64,000 nt of DNA. Source: Thiopontia sp964344785. GTDB lineage: Bacteria; Pseudomonadota; Gammaproteobacteria; GCF-002020875. The stretch lies in assembly GCA_964344785.1 (NCBI GenBank), contig CAYFOR010000001.1:1-64000 (forward strand), in the 5' to 3' direction. This document shows positions 53,192 to 61,947 of this stretch, piece by piece. Positions within the stretch are counted from its first letter, which is position 1. Every line of letters starts with the position of its first letter. A program made the position numbers and the translations under genes. The notes below the pieces were generated by a model, which ran no database searches, was not told the origin of the DNA, and worked only from the letters and a program-made list of their open reading frames with translations.

Positions 53192-54397
53192 TCAGTCTAC
53201 CCCTAACTCTTCCATCAACCCAGCAGCGATAAACTCCACATCCGCATCCTGCAGGGATGGATAGAAGGGGATGGAGAGGGTACGAGCATAGTAGCGGTCT
53301 GCGCCATCCAGCTGGCTCTCCCCATAACGGTTGCAATAGTAGGGTTGCCGATTGATGGGAAGGTAGTGCACCTGTGTGCCGATCCCACGCTGGGACAGCC
53401 CTCTCATCATCTCGCCACGCTCACGCCCCAACCCCTCAAAATCGATCAATACAGGATAGAGGTGTAGCGCATTGTCACTGAACTGCTGCTTCCTGACCGG
53501 TACCAGAACTGGTGCTGCCGCTTCCAGCAGTTGATCATATTGTGACTCAATCTGGCGGCGCCGCTGCAGAAAGCGGGAGAGCTTACCCAGCTGACTCAAT
53601 CCCAATGCGCAGTGAATATCACTGGCACGGTAGTTATAACCCAGCTCCTGCATCTCGTAATACCACGGGTTGGCACTCTCATCACTCCCAAACCCCTGTG
53701 TCTGGTCCTGCCACTGCCGGGCGTCACGTGTCATCCCATGATTACGCAGCAGCGATGCACGTGCAGCCATTGCATCATCATTACAAGTGACCGCTCCCCC
53801 TTCACCCATGGCAATATGTTTTACCGGGTGAAACGAGAAAATGGTGAGATCACTATGGGCACAGTCACCGACAGCATAGTTGCTACCATCGCGGCTTCTA
53901 TAACGTGTTCCCAGTGCATGACATCCATCCTCAACAACATACAATCCATGTTGCCGGGCATACTGGGCCAAAGGCTCCATCTCCACACACTGTCCGTTCA
54001 GGTGAACCGGAAAGACCGCTTTGACCGGGCCTTCTGCCCGTTCTACTGCATTCTTGAGGGTCTCTACGTTCATCAACCCCGTATCCGGGTCTACATCGGC
54101 AAATACCACCTCTCCACCGACAAAACGGATGGCATTGGCAGTGGACAGAAAGGTAACCGCAGGTACTACAACCCAATCACCAGGCCCAATACCGAGGACC
54201 ATCGCGGCCAAGTGCAGTGCGGCAGTACCATTCGCGCAAGCGACTGCATGTCGACTCTCAACCTGTTTGGCAAGCGCCTCTTCGAAAGCGCTTACGGCTG
54301 GGCCGGTCGTTAGATAATCCCCCATCAAGACTGCCGATACCGCAGCCACGTCATCCTCATCGATCTGCTGACGGGCATAGGGGAAAAAACGGCTCAT
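53192..54397 (-). CDS. pseC: UDP-4-amino-4,6-dideoxy-GlcNAc (L-altrosamine) transaminase, PseC
   Basis: 401 residues, DegT/DnrJ/EryC1 fold. VACANGTAALHLAAMVLGIG (near 54), VVEDGCHALGTRYR (near 164), the PLP Lys in TIFSFHPVKHIAMGEGG (near 190), and PWYYEMQELGYNYRASDIHCALG (near 246) match PseC particularly well. It aminates C4 of the PseB product with glutamate as donor. The start overlaps the WbpD-like gene by 4 bp, joining the uronic-acid and pseudaminic-acid blocks in one transcript. Confidence 0.92.
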   Translation of the reverse strand: MSRFFPYARQQIDEDDVAAVSAVLMGDYLTTGPAVSAFEEALAKQVESRHAVACANGTAALHLAAMVLGIGPGDWVVVPAVTFLSTANAIRFVGGEVVFADVDPDTGLMNVETLKNAVERAEGPVKAVFPVHLNGQCVEMEPLAQYARQHGLYVVEDGCHALGTRYRSRDGSNYAVGDCAHSDLTIFSFHPVKHIAMGEGGAVTCNDDAMAARASLLRNHGMTRDARQWQDQTQGFGSDESANPWYYEMQELGYNYRASDIHCALGLSQLGKLSRFLQRRRQIESQYDQLLEAAAPVLVPVRKQQFSDNALHLYPVLIDFEGLGRERGEMMRGLSQRGIGTQVHYLPINRQPYYCNRYGESQLDGADRYYARTLSIPFYPSLQDADVEFIAAGLMEELGVD

Positions 54398-54960
54398 GAA
54401 CGGATTGGCTCCAGCCCGTCATCCCCCTTCTGATAACGTGTCCCACACTCCGGGCAGGCGAGCTGTTCATCCAGTTTTACTCCACAGCTGCAGGCCCACC
54501 CCTTCTGCCTGGCAGGGTTTCCCACCATCAATGCATGATCAGGAATATCCCGTGTTACCACCGCACCAGCCCCGATCAGGCAGTACCGTCCCAACGTGTT
54601 GCCACAGATGATGGTGGCATTCGCTCCGATTGTGGCGCCCCGCTTGACCCGAGTCTCACGATATTCATGTTTGCGGGAGACATGGGCACGCGGATTGATC
54701 ACATTGGTAAAGACCATGCTTGGACCACAAAAGACATCCTCTTCCAGCACCACACGATCATAAAGGGAGACATTATTCTGGATCCGTGCATTGTCTCCAA
54801 TTATCGCCTCATTGCCGACAAAGACATTTTGCCCTAAGGAGCAACCAGCACCAATCCTCGCTCCAGAACAGACATGTACCCAGTGCCAAATTGCAGTACC
54901 ATCACCAATAGTCGCACCCTCATCTACAATAGCGGAAGGGTGAATGTTGATATTATCCAA
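54394..54960 (-). CDS. wbpD: WbpD-like UDP-GlcNAc3NA N-acetyltransferase
   Basis: 188 residues. Left-handed beta-helix hexapeptide repeats (VDEGATIGDGTAIWHWVHV, ARIGAGCSLGQNVFVG, RGATIGANATIICG, YCLIGAGAVVTRDIPDHALMVGNPAR). It acetylates the 3-amino group of UDP-2-acetamido-3-amino-2,3-dideoxy-glucuronate. The C-terminus carries CSCGVKL...CPECGTRY, a zinc-ribbon-like Cys pair set known in some members. It lies 3 bp after the WbpB-like gene. Confidence 0.88.
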   Translation of the reverse strand: MDNINIHPSAIVDEGATIGDGTAIWHWVHVCSGARIGAGCSLGQNVFVGNEAIIGDNARIQNNVSLYDRVVLEEDVFCGPSMVFTNVINPRAHVSRKHEYRETRVKRGATIGANATIICGNTLGRYCLIGAGAVVTRDIPDHALMVGNPARQKGWACSCGVKLDEQLACPECGTRYQKGDDGLEPIRS

Positions 54961-54963
54961 GCG

Positions 54964-56025
54964 TCAAAGCTCCAACGGCAGTGAGACCTGTTTTCCATCA
55001 CGCGCCGAAAGATATGCTGCGATCAGCAGTTCAAGTGAACGCAATCCTTCCCTACCATCGGTCTCTGGCCCTGCCTCGCCACGTAGCGTCTGGATCACAT
55101 TATGGTAGTAGAGCGGATGACCAAAACCATATACGGAGGTGGTCTGATAGCTTGCTTCACGGATTTTTTCATCCTCTTCCCGCGGCTCATCAAACTCCCA
55201 GTGCTGAATCTCATTCACGGCTACACCACCAACCCGTACCGTCCCCTTCTCACCGATGATGGTGATGGAACCTTCCATATTTTTAGGATAGGTGAGCATG
55301 GTGACGCTCATGGAACCCAACGCACCGGAGCGCCACCGAACATTCATCACGGCGGTATCCTCCACCTCGATATTGCGCGCCAAGGTTCCCGTCATTGCCT
55401 GTACGCTATGGACTGGTCCAATCAGCCAATCGAGCAGATCGACATAGTGGCTTGCCTGATTCATCAGTGCACCACCATCAAACTCCCAGGTGCCACGCCA
55501 ACCGGCACTGTCATAGTACTCCTGTGGACGGGTCCAGAAAACGTTGACATGGACCATGAAGATCCGCCCGAACCGCCCTTCATCCACTGCCTTCTTGAGT
55601 AACTGCAAGGTGGCATTACGCCGATTCTGCTTCACCACGAAGAGGCGGACACCAGCTTCATCACACGCCTGTACCATGGACAGTCCGTCTTTCCAACGGG
55701 TCGCCATCGGTTTTTCGGTCATGATATGACGCCCTGCTCTGGCACACTGAATGGCCTGCTCCGGATGTTGGCCGCTGGGTGTACAGATGGTCACCAGATC
55801 AACATCCGACTGTTCCAGCATGGATTGGAGATCACCGTAAGGCGCAGCCCCGGTGGCCTCACTCGCCCTCTGCAGAACGCCGGAGTCTGCATCACAGACT
55901 GCTGCCAGCTCAATCTGATCCCCATGCTTCTTGACCGCCTCGAAGTGCTTTTGGGCGATACGGCCACACCCCACCAAACCAAAACGGATTTTTCGATCAG
56001 AAATAATTTTGGCGCCAGTACTCAT
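54964..56025 (-). CDS. wbpB: WbpB-like UDP-GlcNAcA 3-dehydrogenase (Gfo/Idh/MocA)
   Basis: 353 residues from the ATG at 56025 (MSTGAKI); a TTG nine codons upstream is the alternative. GLVGCGRIAQKHFEAV opens the Rossmann fold, with VTICTPSGQHPEQ, the active-site ITEKPMATRW near 95, and GGALMNQASHYVDLLDWLIG near 180 with the catalytic-type His. It oxidises C3 of UDP-GlcNAc-uronate for transamination by the WbpE-like enzyme. Its place between the dehydrogenase/transaminase and the acetyltransferase makes the pathway assignment firm. Confidence 0.86.
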   Translation of the reverse strand: MSTGAKIISDRKIRFGLVGCGRIAQKHFEAVKKHGDQIELAAVCDADSGVLQRASEATGAAPYGDLQSMLEQSDVDLVTICTPSGQHPEQAIQCARAGRHIMTEKPMATRWKDGLSMVQACDEAGVRLFVVKQNRRNATLQLLKKAVDEGRFGRIFMVHVNVFWTRPQEYYDSAGWRGTWEFDGGALMNQASHYVDLLDWLIGPVHSVQAMTGTLARNIEVEDTAVMNVRWRSGALGSMSVTMLTYPKNMEGSITIIGEKGTVRVGGVAVNEIQHWEFDEPREEDEKIREASYQTTSVYGFGHPLYYHNVIQTLRGEAGPETDGREGLRSLELLIAAYLSARDGKQVSLPLEL

Positions 56026-56058
56026 TCTGCTACACCGTTGCCAAGCCAGCAAAGTGGC

Positions 56059-57501
56059 TTACCGCCCATAAATATCCTCAAAACGAACAATATCATCCTC
56101 TCCAAGATAACTCCCCGACTGCACTTCGATCATCTCCAGAAGCAGTTTCCCGGGGTTTTCAAGCCGATGTCGGGCACCTACCGGAATATGAATGGACTCA
56201 TTTTCACTGAGCAGAAGTTCTTCCTCTCCTCGAGTCACCTTTGCGGTTCCCTTCACTACAATCCAGTGTTCAGCCCTGTGATGGTGCATCTGTAAACTGA
56301 GACTGGCCCCGGGTTTCACCGTAATCCGCTTGACCTTGAATCGATATCCCTCATCGATACAGTCATAGGTGCCCCAGGGGCGTGCCGTATGGCTATGTTC
56401 AGTCGCTTGCGGCAGCTCCTCTTCTTTGAGCTGAGTAACCACCTCCTTGACCTGTTCGGCATGGCTGTTATCTGCAACAAGCAGCGCATCCTGGGTATCG
56501 ATAATCAGGAGATTACTGGTACCTAGGGCCACTACAGGTCGATGTGGAGCATGGATATAGGTATTTTCTGCGGAATGTACTCTTCCCTTCCCATATACGT
56601 GATTATTCTCACCATCTCCGGGAGAGAGATCTGCAACCGCATTCCAGCTACCCACATCACTCCAAACCCCTTTAAAAGGGACCACTGCAATGGAGTATTG
56701 CCCATCAGGGTCTGACGCCACCTTCTCCAGCAGCGCATAATCGATCGACTCGCTACGACACTCCGCAAATGCATCATGGTCGAGGTAGTGAAAATCACCA
56801 CTTACACGCTGCTTCTCTACCGCACTGCAACTTGACTCCAGAATATCCTCGGCATAGCCATCCAGTGCATTGATCAGAACGTCCGCCTTGGCAAGAAAAA
56901 TCCCGGCATTCCAGTAGTACTGTCCACTACACAGATAGCGATCCGCCGTCTCAAGGTCGGGCTTTTCAACAAACTCCTCCACTTCGAAAGCAGCCTGATT
57001 CTCATTGGAGCCATGTGCCCGTTTGATATAGCCATAGGCGGTACTGGGGAAGGTAGGCTCAATGCCAAAGGTGACCACGGACCCTTTTTCTGCCTCCGCA
57101 ACACCACTTTCGATCGTTTCAGCAAAACGTTCCACATCTGGAATATGGTGGTCTGCCGGTACGAACAGCAGCAGTCGATCCCCTCCGTGCGACTGCCTGA
57201 TATTCAAGGCCGAAACCGCAATGGCTGCTGCGGTATTGCGCCCTACAGGTTCAAGCAGATGGACAACCTCCATGCTGGCTGCCTCTGCCGCTTCGGCAAC
57301 AAGAAAGCGGTGCTTCTCACTGGCAACAATCCAGGTCTTGTGATCTTCGTGGCTGCTTAGCGATTTGGTCCTCTCCAGAGTAGCCTGCAGCAGGCTTTTT
57401 CCACCAATGAGAGGTACAAACTGTTTGGGCAGGGATGCTCGAGAAAGGGGCCAGAGGCGTGTCCCGGAGCCGCCAGCCAATATCACCGGTGTTACATTCA
57501 C
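56059..57501 (-). CDS. manC: mannose-1-phosphate guanylyltransferase/mannose-6-phosphate isomerase
   Basis: 480 residues, the normal length of the bifunctional type (ManC/AlgA/WbpW). The transferase domain opens with ILAGGSGTRLWPLSRASLPKQF, with FVEKPDLETADRYL and WNAGIFLAKADVL further on. The C-terminal cupin (from about 370) has RPWGTYDCIDEG, SLQMHHHRAEHWIVVKGTA and GARHRLENPG, the metal-binding isomerase site. It interconverts Fru-6-P and Man-6-P and makes GDP-mannose. Man-6-P is also the substrate expected for a KDN-9-P-type synthase. GTG start. Confidence 0.92.
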   Translation of the reverse strand: MNVTPVILAGGSGTRLWPLSRASLPKQFVPLIGGKSLLQATLERTKSLSSHEDHKTWIVASEKHRFLVAEAAEAASMEVVHLLEPVGRNTAAAIAVSALNIRQSHGGDRLLLFVPADHHIPDVERFAETIESGVAEAEKGSVVTFGIEPTFPSTAYGYIKRAHGSNENQAAFEVEEFVEKPDLETADRYLCSGQYYWNAGIFLAKADVLINALDGYAEDILESSCSAVEKQRVSGDFHYLDHDAFAECRSESIDYALLEKVASDPDGQYSIAVVPFKGVWSDVGSWNAVADLSPGDGENNHVYGKGRVHSAENTYIHAPHRPVVALGTSNLLIIDTQDALLVADNSHAEQVKEVVTQLKEEELPQATEHSHTARPWGTYDCIDEGYRFKVKRITVKPGASLSLQMHHHRAEHWIVVKGTAKVTRGEEELLLSENESIHIPVGARHRLENPGKLLLEMIEVQSGSYLGEDDIVRFEDIYGR

Positions 57502-57547
57502 TATTTTGCGATGCTGTTGCGTTGAGATTGCAGGCGAGTCAAGAGCG

Positions 57548-58822
57548 TTACAGCCGTAAGTCTACCTCTTCACTGGAGAAGAGATATTTCACATCATACA
57601 GCACATGTTCCGCTTTACCTAAAGCGCGCACTTGAGAGGCCCCCAGTGCCCTGAACTGATCGTGTGCGACGGCCAGTATAATCGCATCATAACTGGAAGT
57701 TTGGGGTTCGCCAATCAGCTCAATTCCATACTCTTCTGAGGCATCTTCCGGGTTTACCCAAGGGTCGTAGACATCAACGCTGCAGCCATACTCACCAAGC
57801 TCATTGATGATATCGGTCACCCGAGTATTCCGTAGATCCGGGCAGTTCTCCTTGAACGCAAGCCCCATAACCAGTACTCGTGCCCCATCGACCTGAATAC
57901 GGCGTTTGGTCATCACCTTGACCAGTTGGCTGACTACATACTCACCCATTCCATCATTCATTCGCCGTCCGGCCAGAATGATCTGCGGGTGATAACCAAT
58001 CGCCTCGGCCTTGTGGGTCAGGTAGTACGGGTCCACTCCGATACAGTGCCCTCCAACCAGCCCCGGCCGGAACGGCAGGAAGTTCCATTTACTTCCCGCT
58101 GCCTCCAGTACGGCCTGTGTGTCAATTCCCATACGGTTGAAGATCAGCGCCAGCTCATTGACCAGCGCAATATTGAGATCACGCTGAGTATTCTCAATCA
58201 CCTTGGCCGCTTCCGCCACTCGAATACTGCTGGCCTTGTGGGTACCCGCAGTAATGACTTGCAGATAGAGTTCGTTGACAAAGTCAGCCACCTCGGGTGT
58301 TGAGCCGGATGTCACCTTCTTGATTGTGGTAACACGGTGTTCCTTATCCCCCGGATTGATCCGCTCTGGGCTGTAACCACAATAGAACTGCTCGTTGAAC
58401 TTCAGTCCCGACTCCTTCTCAAGCACAGGAACACAATCCTCTTCGGTCGCCCCTGGATAGACAGTAGACTCATAGATCACAACATCCCCTTCTTTGAGGA
58501 CTGATCCAACAGAACGGCTGGCACTAATCAGTGGTGAAAGATCGGGCCGCTTATAGTCATCGATTGGTGTCGGAACGGTGACGATAAAGCAGTTGCATTG
58601 CCTCAGGGCCTGCAGATCGGTTGTAAAGCTAAGCTGTGTGGCAGCCTGAAGCTCCTTTTCGGTTGTCTCCAGCGTTGAATCAACTCCTGATTCCAGCTCA
58701 TCAATACGCTGCTGGTTGATATCAAAACCAACAACCGAGCGAATCCGCCCAAACTCGACAGCCAGAGGTAACCCCACATAGCCAAGACCGATAATGGCTA
58801 GTTTTACATCAGATAATTTCAA
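57548..58822 (-). CDS. UDP-N-acetylhexosamine 6-dehydrogenase (TviB/WbpO/WbpA type)
   Basis: 424 residues; TTG start with GAGGG 7 bp upstream, no other suitable start nearby. N-terminal LAIIGLGYVGLPLAVEFG, FIVTVPTPID near 80, VIYESTVYPGATEEDCVPVLE near 114, and the catalytic Cys in FRPGLVGGHCIGVDPYYL near 255. The YCGYSPERINPGDKEH string is typical of TviB and WbpO. It oxidises UDP-GlcNAc or UDP-GalNAc twice to the uronate. With the WbpB, WbpE and WbpD homologues beside it the GlcNAc form is the probable product. Confidence 0.92.
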   Translation of the reverse strand: MKLSDVKLAIIGLGYVGLPLAVEFGRIRSVVGFDINQQRIDELESGVDSTLETTEKELQAATQLSFTTDLQALRQCNCFIVTVPTPIDDYKRPDLSPLISASRSVGSVLKEGDVVIYESTVYPGATEEDCVPVLEKESGLKFNEQFYCGYSPERINPGDKEHRVTTIKKVTSGSTPEVADFVNELYLQVITAGTHKASSIRVAEAAKVIENTQRDLNIALVNELALIFNRMGIDTQAVLEAAGSKWNFLPFRPGLVGGHCIGVDPYYLTHKAEAIGYHPQIILAGRRMNDGMGEYVVSQLVKVMTKRRIQVDGARVLVMGLAFKENCPDLRNTRVTDIINELGEYGCSVDVYDPWVNPEDASEEYGIELIGEPQTSSYDAIILAVAHDQFRALGASQVRALGKAEHVLYDVKYLFSSEEVDLRL

Positions 58823-58868
58823 GTAAGCGCCCTCATCAAGTACTGTTTATTACTTCACCATCAACTGC

Positions 58869-59963
58869 TCAGCCCAACGCCTCTTTCAACCCTTCTACCA
58901 CCAACTGTTGATCTGACTCCGTCAGATAGGGGTGCATTGGAAGGCTCAGTACCCGCTGGGCAAGAGACTCTGCCACTGGCAAATTGACCTCCCCCACCCC
59001 TCTCGCCTGCAATGCTGGCTGATGATGCAAAGGCAGCGGATAGTGTACTGCAGTCGGGATATCTTTCTGCTTCAGCTCAGCCACTACTTTGTCCCGCTCA
59101 TCCACCTGAACGGTGTACTGTGCATATACCGACTGATTATACGGTTCAATGCGCGGTGTCCTGCAGGCCACTTCAGATAACAACGTGGAGTAGCGTTCAC
59201 CCACTTCCCTTCTCGCAATCACCTCCTGTGGAAATTTGGGGAGTTTTGCCAATAACATGGCTGCTTGCAAGGTATCGAGTCGTCCGTTTACACCGATTGA
59301 GGCATGCTGATACCGTCTACTCTGTCCGTGTATTCGAAACTCTCTGATCCGCTGTGCGAACTGGGGATCATTTGTGAAACAGGCACCGCCATCACCAAAC
59401 CCTCCGAGCGGCTTGGATGGAAAAAAGCTGGTACAGCCAACATTACCCAGGCTGCATGCCATGCGTCCTTTGTAGGTCGCACCAAAGCTCTGCGCACCAT
59501 CCTCGATCACAACCAGATTGTTTCTCTCTGCAACCTCATTGATTGGATCGTAGTCAGCACACTGGCCATAGAGGTCCACAGGAATGATCGCCTTGGTCTT
59601 TGGCGTGACCTTCTTCTCCAGCTGCTGCGGGTTGAGGTTGTAGTTTTCTGGATCCACATCCACAAAAAGAGGGGTTGCCCCCAACAGCATGATCACCTCT
59701 ACTGTGGCAAAGAAGCTGAACGGGGTTGTGATCACCTCATCCCCTTGCCCAATATCTGCCGCCATCAGCGCCAACAGAAGTGCATCCGTTCCACTGGACA
59801 CTGCAATGCAGTGCTCAACGCCTACATAGGCCCGCAAGACCGCCTCCAACTCCTCAACTTCAGGCCCCATAATATAGCGCCCATGCTGAAATACCTGATC
59901 AATACGATCCCGAACTTCCTGTTCAACCCCCTGAAACTGGGATTTGATATCAAAAAACTGCAC
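58869..59963 (-). CDS. wbpE: WbpE-like UDP-3-oxo-GlcNAcA aminotransferase
   Basis: 364 residues, DegT fold. Start at GTG. VSSGTDALLLALMAADIGQGDEVI near 53, PVDLYGQCADYDPI near 130, VIEDGAQSFGATYKGR near 153, and the PLP Lys in TSFFPSKPLGGFGDGGA near 180. WbpE moves an amino group from glutamate to C3 of the 3-oxo-uronate made by WbpB. The series epimerase, WbpE, dehydrogenase, ManC, WbpB and WbpD runs in one direction with short gaps. Confidence 0.88.
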   Translation of the reverse strand: MQFFDIKSQFQGVEQEVRDRIDQVFQHGRYIMGPEVEELEAVLRAYVGVEHCIAVSSGTDALLLALMAADIGQGDEVITTPFSFFATVEVIMLLGATPLFVDVDPENYNLNPQQLEKKVTPKTKAIIPVDLYGQCADYDPINEVAERNNLVVIEDGAQSFGATYKGRMACSLGNVGCTSFFPSKPLGGFGDGGACFTNDPQFAQRIREFRIHGQSRRYQHASIGVNGRLDTLQAAMLLAKLPKFPQEVIARREVGERYSTLLSEVACRTPRIEPYNQSVYAQYTVQVDERDKVVAELKQKDIPTAVHYPLPLHHQPALQARGVGEVNLPVAESLAQRVLSLPMHPYLTESDQQLVVEGLKEALG

Positions 59964-59989
59964 GAGCTAAAGGCTCAGGTTAGCCCCAA

Positions 59990-60997
59990 TCAGATGTTGT
60001 AATACTCTTTGTACCACTGCACAAAGCGTTCGATTCCTGATGCCACGGTGGTCTCAGGCTTGTAATCAAACTGCTCTACCAGGTCGTCCACATTGGCATA
60101 GGTATCGGGCACATCTCCTGCCTGCAGCGGCAACAGCTCTTTCGTTGCAGTCATTCCCAACGAGTTCTCCAGCGCCTCGATGTAGTCCATCAACTCAACA
60201 GGCTTGTTGTTCCCAATATTGTAGACCCGCCATGGTGCCTTGCTGGTACCGGGATCGGGATCGCCACTATCCCACTCTTCATTCCCCATTGCAGGCCGAT
60301 CCAGCACCCGGATCACTCCCTCTACGATATCGTCGATATAGGTGAAGTCACGGCGGTGCTTACCGTAGTTGAAGACCTGAATCGGCTCTCCAGCCAGAAT
60401 CGCCTTGGTGAACTTGAAGAGCGCCATATCGGGCCGTCCCCATGGCCCATAGACCGTAAAGAAACGCAGTCCGGTTGTCGGTAATTCGTACAGATGGCTA
60501 TAGGCATGCGCCATCAACTCATTTGATTTTTTACTTGCCGCATAGAGACTTATCGGGTGATCAACATTCTGGTGCACCGAAAACGGCATGGCCGTATTTG
60601 CGCCATACACACTGGAGCTGCTGGCATAGACAAAATGCTCGACACCATGATGCCGGCACCCTTCCAGAATATGAACAAAACCGACGATATTGCTATCGAC
60701 ATAAGCCATCGGATTTTCAATCGAATAGCGTACACCCGCCTGGGCCGCCAGGTTGACTACCCGATTGGGTTTGTGGGTTGCAAAGGCGCTTTCAACCGCC
60801 TCCCGGTCCCCAAGATCAATTCTCAGATGGGTATAGGCCGGATGACCTGCATAGCGTGCCAACCGCGCCTCTTTGATTTTGGGGTCATAATAGTCGTTGT
60901 GGTTATCGATTCCGATCACCTCATCGCCACGCTCCAACAACCGCAATATCAACGTAGAACCAATAAACCCAGCCGCACCTGTAACAAGAACTTTCAT
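59990..60997 (-). CDS. UDP-glucuronate 4-epimerase-type extended SDR (LspL/CapI-like)
   Basis: 335 residues from the ATG at 60997, which has GGGAAG 8 bp upstream. KVLVTGAAGFIGSTLIL opens the Rossmann fold; GIDNHNDYYDPKIKEARL (near 35) is the string that marks UDP-GlcA epimerases. NLAAQAGVRYSIENP, the Ser triad in YASSSSVYG and the catalytic pair in LYAASKKSNELMAHAYSHLY follow. It turns UDP-GlcA, or an N-acetylated uronate made in this locus, to the galacto form. It is the first gene of the long minus-strand operon. Confidence 0.9.
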   Translation of the reverse strand: MKVLVTGAAGFIGSTLILRLLERGDEVIGIDNHNDYYDPKIKEARLARYAGHPAYTHLRIDLGDREAVESAFATHKPNRVVNLAAQAGVRYSIENPMAYVDSNIVGFVHILEGCRHHGVEHFVYASSSSVYGANTAMPFSVHQNVDHPISLYAASKKSNELMAHAYSHLYELPTTGLRFFTVYGPWGRPDMALFKFTKAILAGEPIQVFNYGKHRRDFTYIDDIVEGVIRVLDRPAMGNEEWDSGDPDPGTSKAPWRVYNIGNNKPVELMDYIEALENSLGMTATKELLPLQAGDVPDTYANVDDLVEQFDYKPETTVASGIERFVQWYKEYYNI

Positions 60998-61000
60998 CAC

Positions 61001-61225
61001 GTCTTCCCAATATTTATTAACAGCACGCTACCGCCACGACGCACAAATACTTATGCATCCTGCAGAAATTTCCACATTGTAGGATCTGTAAGAAGCGCGA
61101 AATTGTAGCCCATATGACTTATTTGTATTCACAGTAAAAATTATTGGCAGATTATAAAATCATTGTTTATAGACTACCGAAAGCGGTATATATTTGACCG
61201 TTCTTGAATCTAATTCCAGTGCTAT
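61001..61225. promoter_or_regulatory. divergent promoter region between the glycan operon and tRNA-Ser
   Basis: A 225-bp AT-rich gap. On the minus strand TATAAT (61156-61151) is a consensus -10, though no good -35 is in place, giving a leader of roughly 145 nt before the epimerase ATG. On the plus strand TTGTTT (61163-61168) and TATATA (61187-61192), 18 bp apart, are a plausible tRNA promoter ending about 33 bp before the mature 5' end. No terminator is needed here because the two units diverge. Confidence 0.45.
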
Positions 61226-61313
61226 GGAGAGATGGCCGAGTGGTCGAAGGCGCACGCCTGGAAAGTGTGTATACGGAAACGTATCGAGGGTTCGAATCCC
61301 TCTCTCTCCGCCA
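61226..61313 (+). tRNA. tRNA-Ser(GGA)
   Basis: 88 nt including an encoded CCA (61311-61313). The acceptor arms GGAGAGA and TCTCTCC pair perfectly, the T arm is GAGGG-TTCGAAT-CCCTC and the D arm is GCCGAG...AGGC. The anticodon loop CTGGAAA has GGA at 61260-61262, with stem CACGC/GTGTG. The long variable arm TACG-GAAA-CGTA is typical of tRNA-Ser. It reads UCC/UCU codons. It is transcribed away from the glycan operon, and its 3' end faces the convergent pgsA. Confidence 0.97.
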
Positions 61314-61337
61314 TTTGATATGGTGCCCAATCGTTCA

Positions 61338-61361
61338 AAAGACTGCTTGGGATAACTCCCA
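61338..61361 (-). terminator. weak hairpin after pgsA
   Basis: TGGGA/TCCCA arms with a 4-nt loop (61348-61361) lie 23 bp past the pgsA stop. On the minus strand AGCAGTCTTTTG follows, so the T tract is short and displaced by 6 nt. It may also separate pgsA from the convergent tRNA gene. Confidence 0.35.
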
Positions 61362-61383
61362 CCCAAAGTATTAGGCATTTCCG

Positions 61384-61947
61384 CTAGAGTCCATCCCTCA
61401 ACACCGGCCAAGCTACTCTCAGATAGAGCACCATCGACCATAGAGTGAGCAACATCGCCACATAGAGCAGGACCAGTCCAACGACCGTCGTTGGGAACTC
61501 ACCAACTGGTTCACGGTAGAGTAGCAGCAGTATGGCCGTCATCTGCATGGTGGTCTTGACCTTACCGATCATCGAAACCGCTACGCTGGTACGATTTCCC
61601 ATCTCGGCCATCCATTCCCGTAGCGCCGATATGGTAATTTCTCTTCCGATAATCACAATTGCCGGTATGGCCACCAACCACTCCGGCATATCACTGACCA
61701 GCAATACCAGCGCTGCAGCTACCATCAATTTATCTGCCACCGGATCGAGAAAGGCGCCGAATGACGAAGCCTGCTGCCACTTCCGGGCCAGATATCCATC
61801 CAGCCAGTCAGTCACTGCGGCCAACACGAACAGTATCGCTGCAGCAACTCTCCCCCACTCCAAGGGAAGATAGAAGGCGACAACGAAAAATGGGATCAGT
61901 GCTATCCGTAACAGGGTAAGTGCGGTGGGCAGGTTTACTTGAGTCAT
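61384..61947 (-). CDS. pgsA: CDP-diacylglycerol-glycerol-3-phosphate 3-phosphatidyltransferase
   Basis: 187 residues, the usual length, with four membrane helices. The CDP-alcohol phosphatidyltransferase signature D-G-x2-A-R-x8-G-x3-D-x3-D is complete in DWLDGYLARKWQQASSFG and the following AFLDPVADKL (about 47-74). It makes phosphatidylglycerol phosphate in the inner membrane, a core step of phospholipid synthesis. The N-terminus NLPTALTLLRIALIPFFV is typical. Proximity to uvrC is a gammaproteobacterial arrangement. Confidence 0.96.
   Translation of the reverse strand: MTQVNLPTALTLLRIALIPFFVVAFYLPLEWGRVAAAILFVLAAVTDWLDGYLARKWQQASSFGAFLDPVADKLMVAAALVLLVSDMPEWLVAIPAIVIIGREITISALREWMAEMGNRTSVAVSMIGKVKTTMQMTAILLLLYREPVGEFPTTVVGLVLLYVAMLLTLWSMVLYLRVAWPVLRDGL

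Noticed and set aside
47641..54397. Flagellin glycosylation island
   Set aside because: Pse-type genes often sit with maf and flagellin genes, but none of those is present, and the surrounding genes point to an LPS- or capsule-type glycan.
61291..61313. tRNA 3' end as a phage/island attachment site
   Set aside because: No second copy of this sequence and no integrase or phage gene was seen in the window.
61160..61441. Minus-strand frame across the tRNA gene
   Set aside because: It covers the tRNA-Ser on the opposite strand and the pgsA 3' end; not a protein gene.
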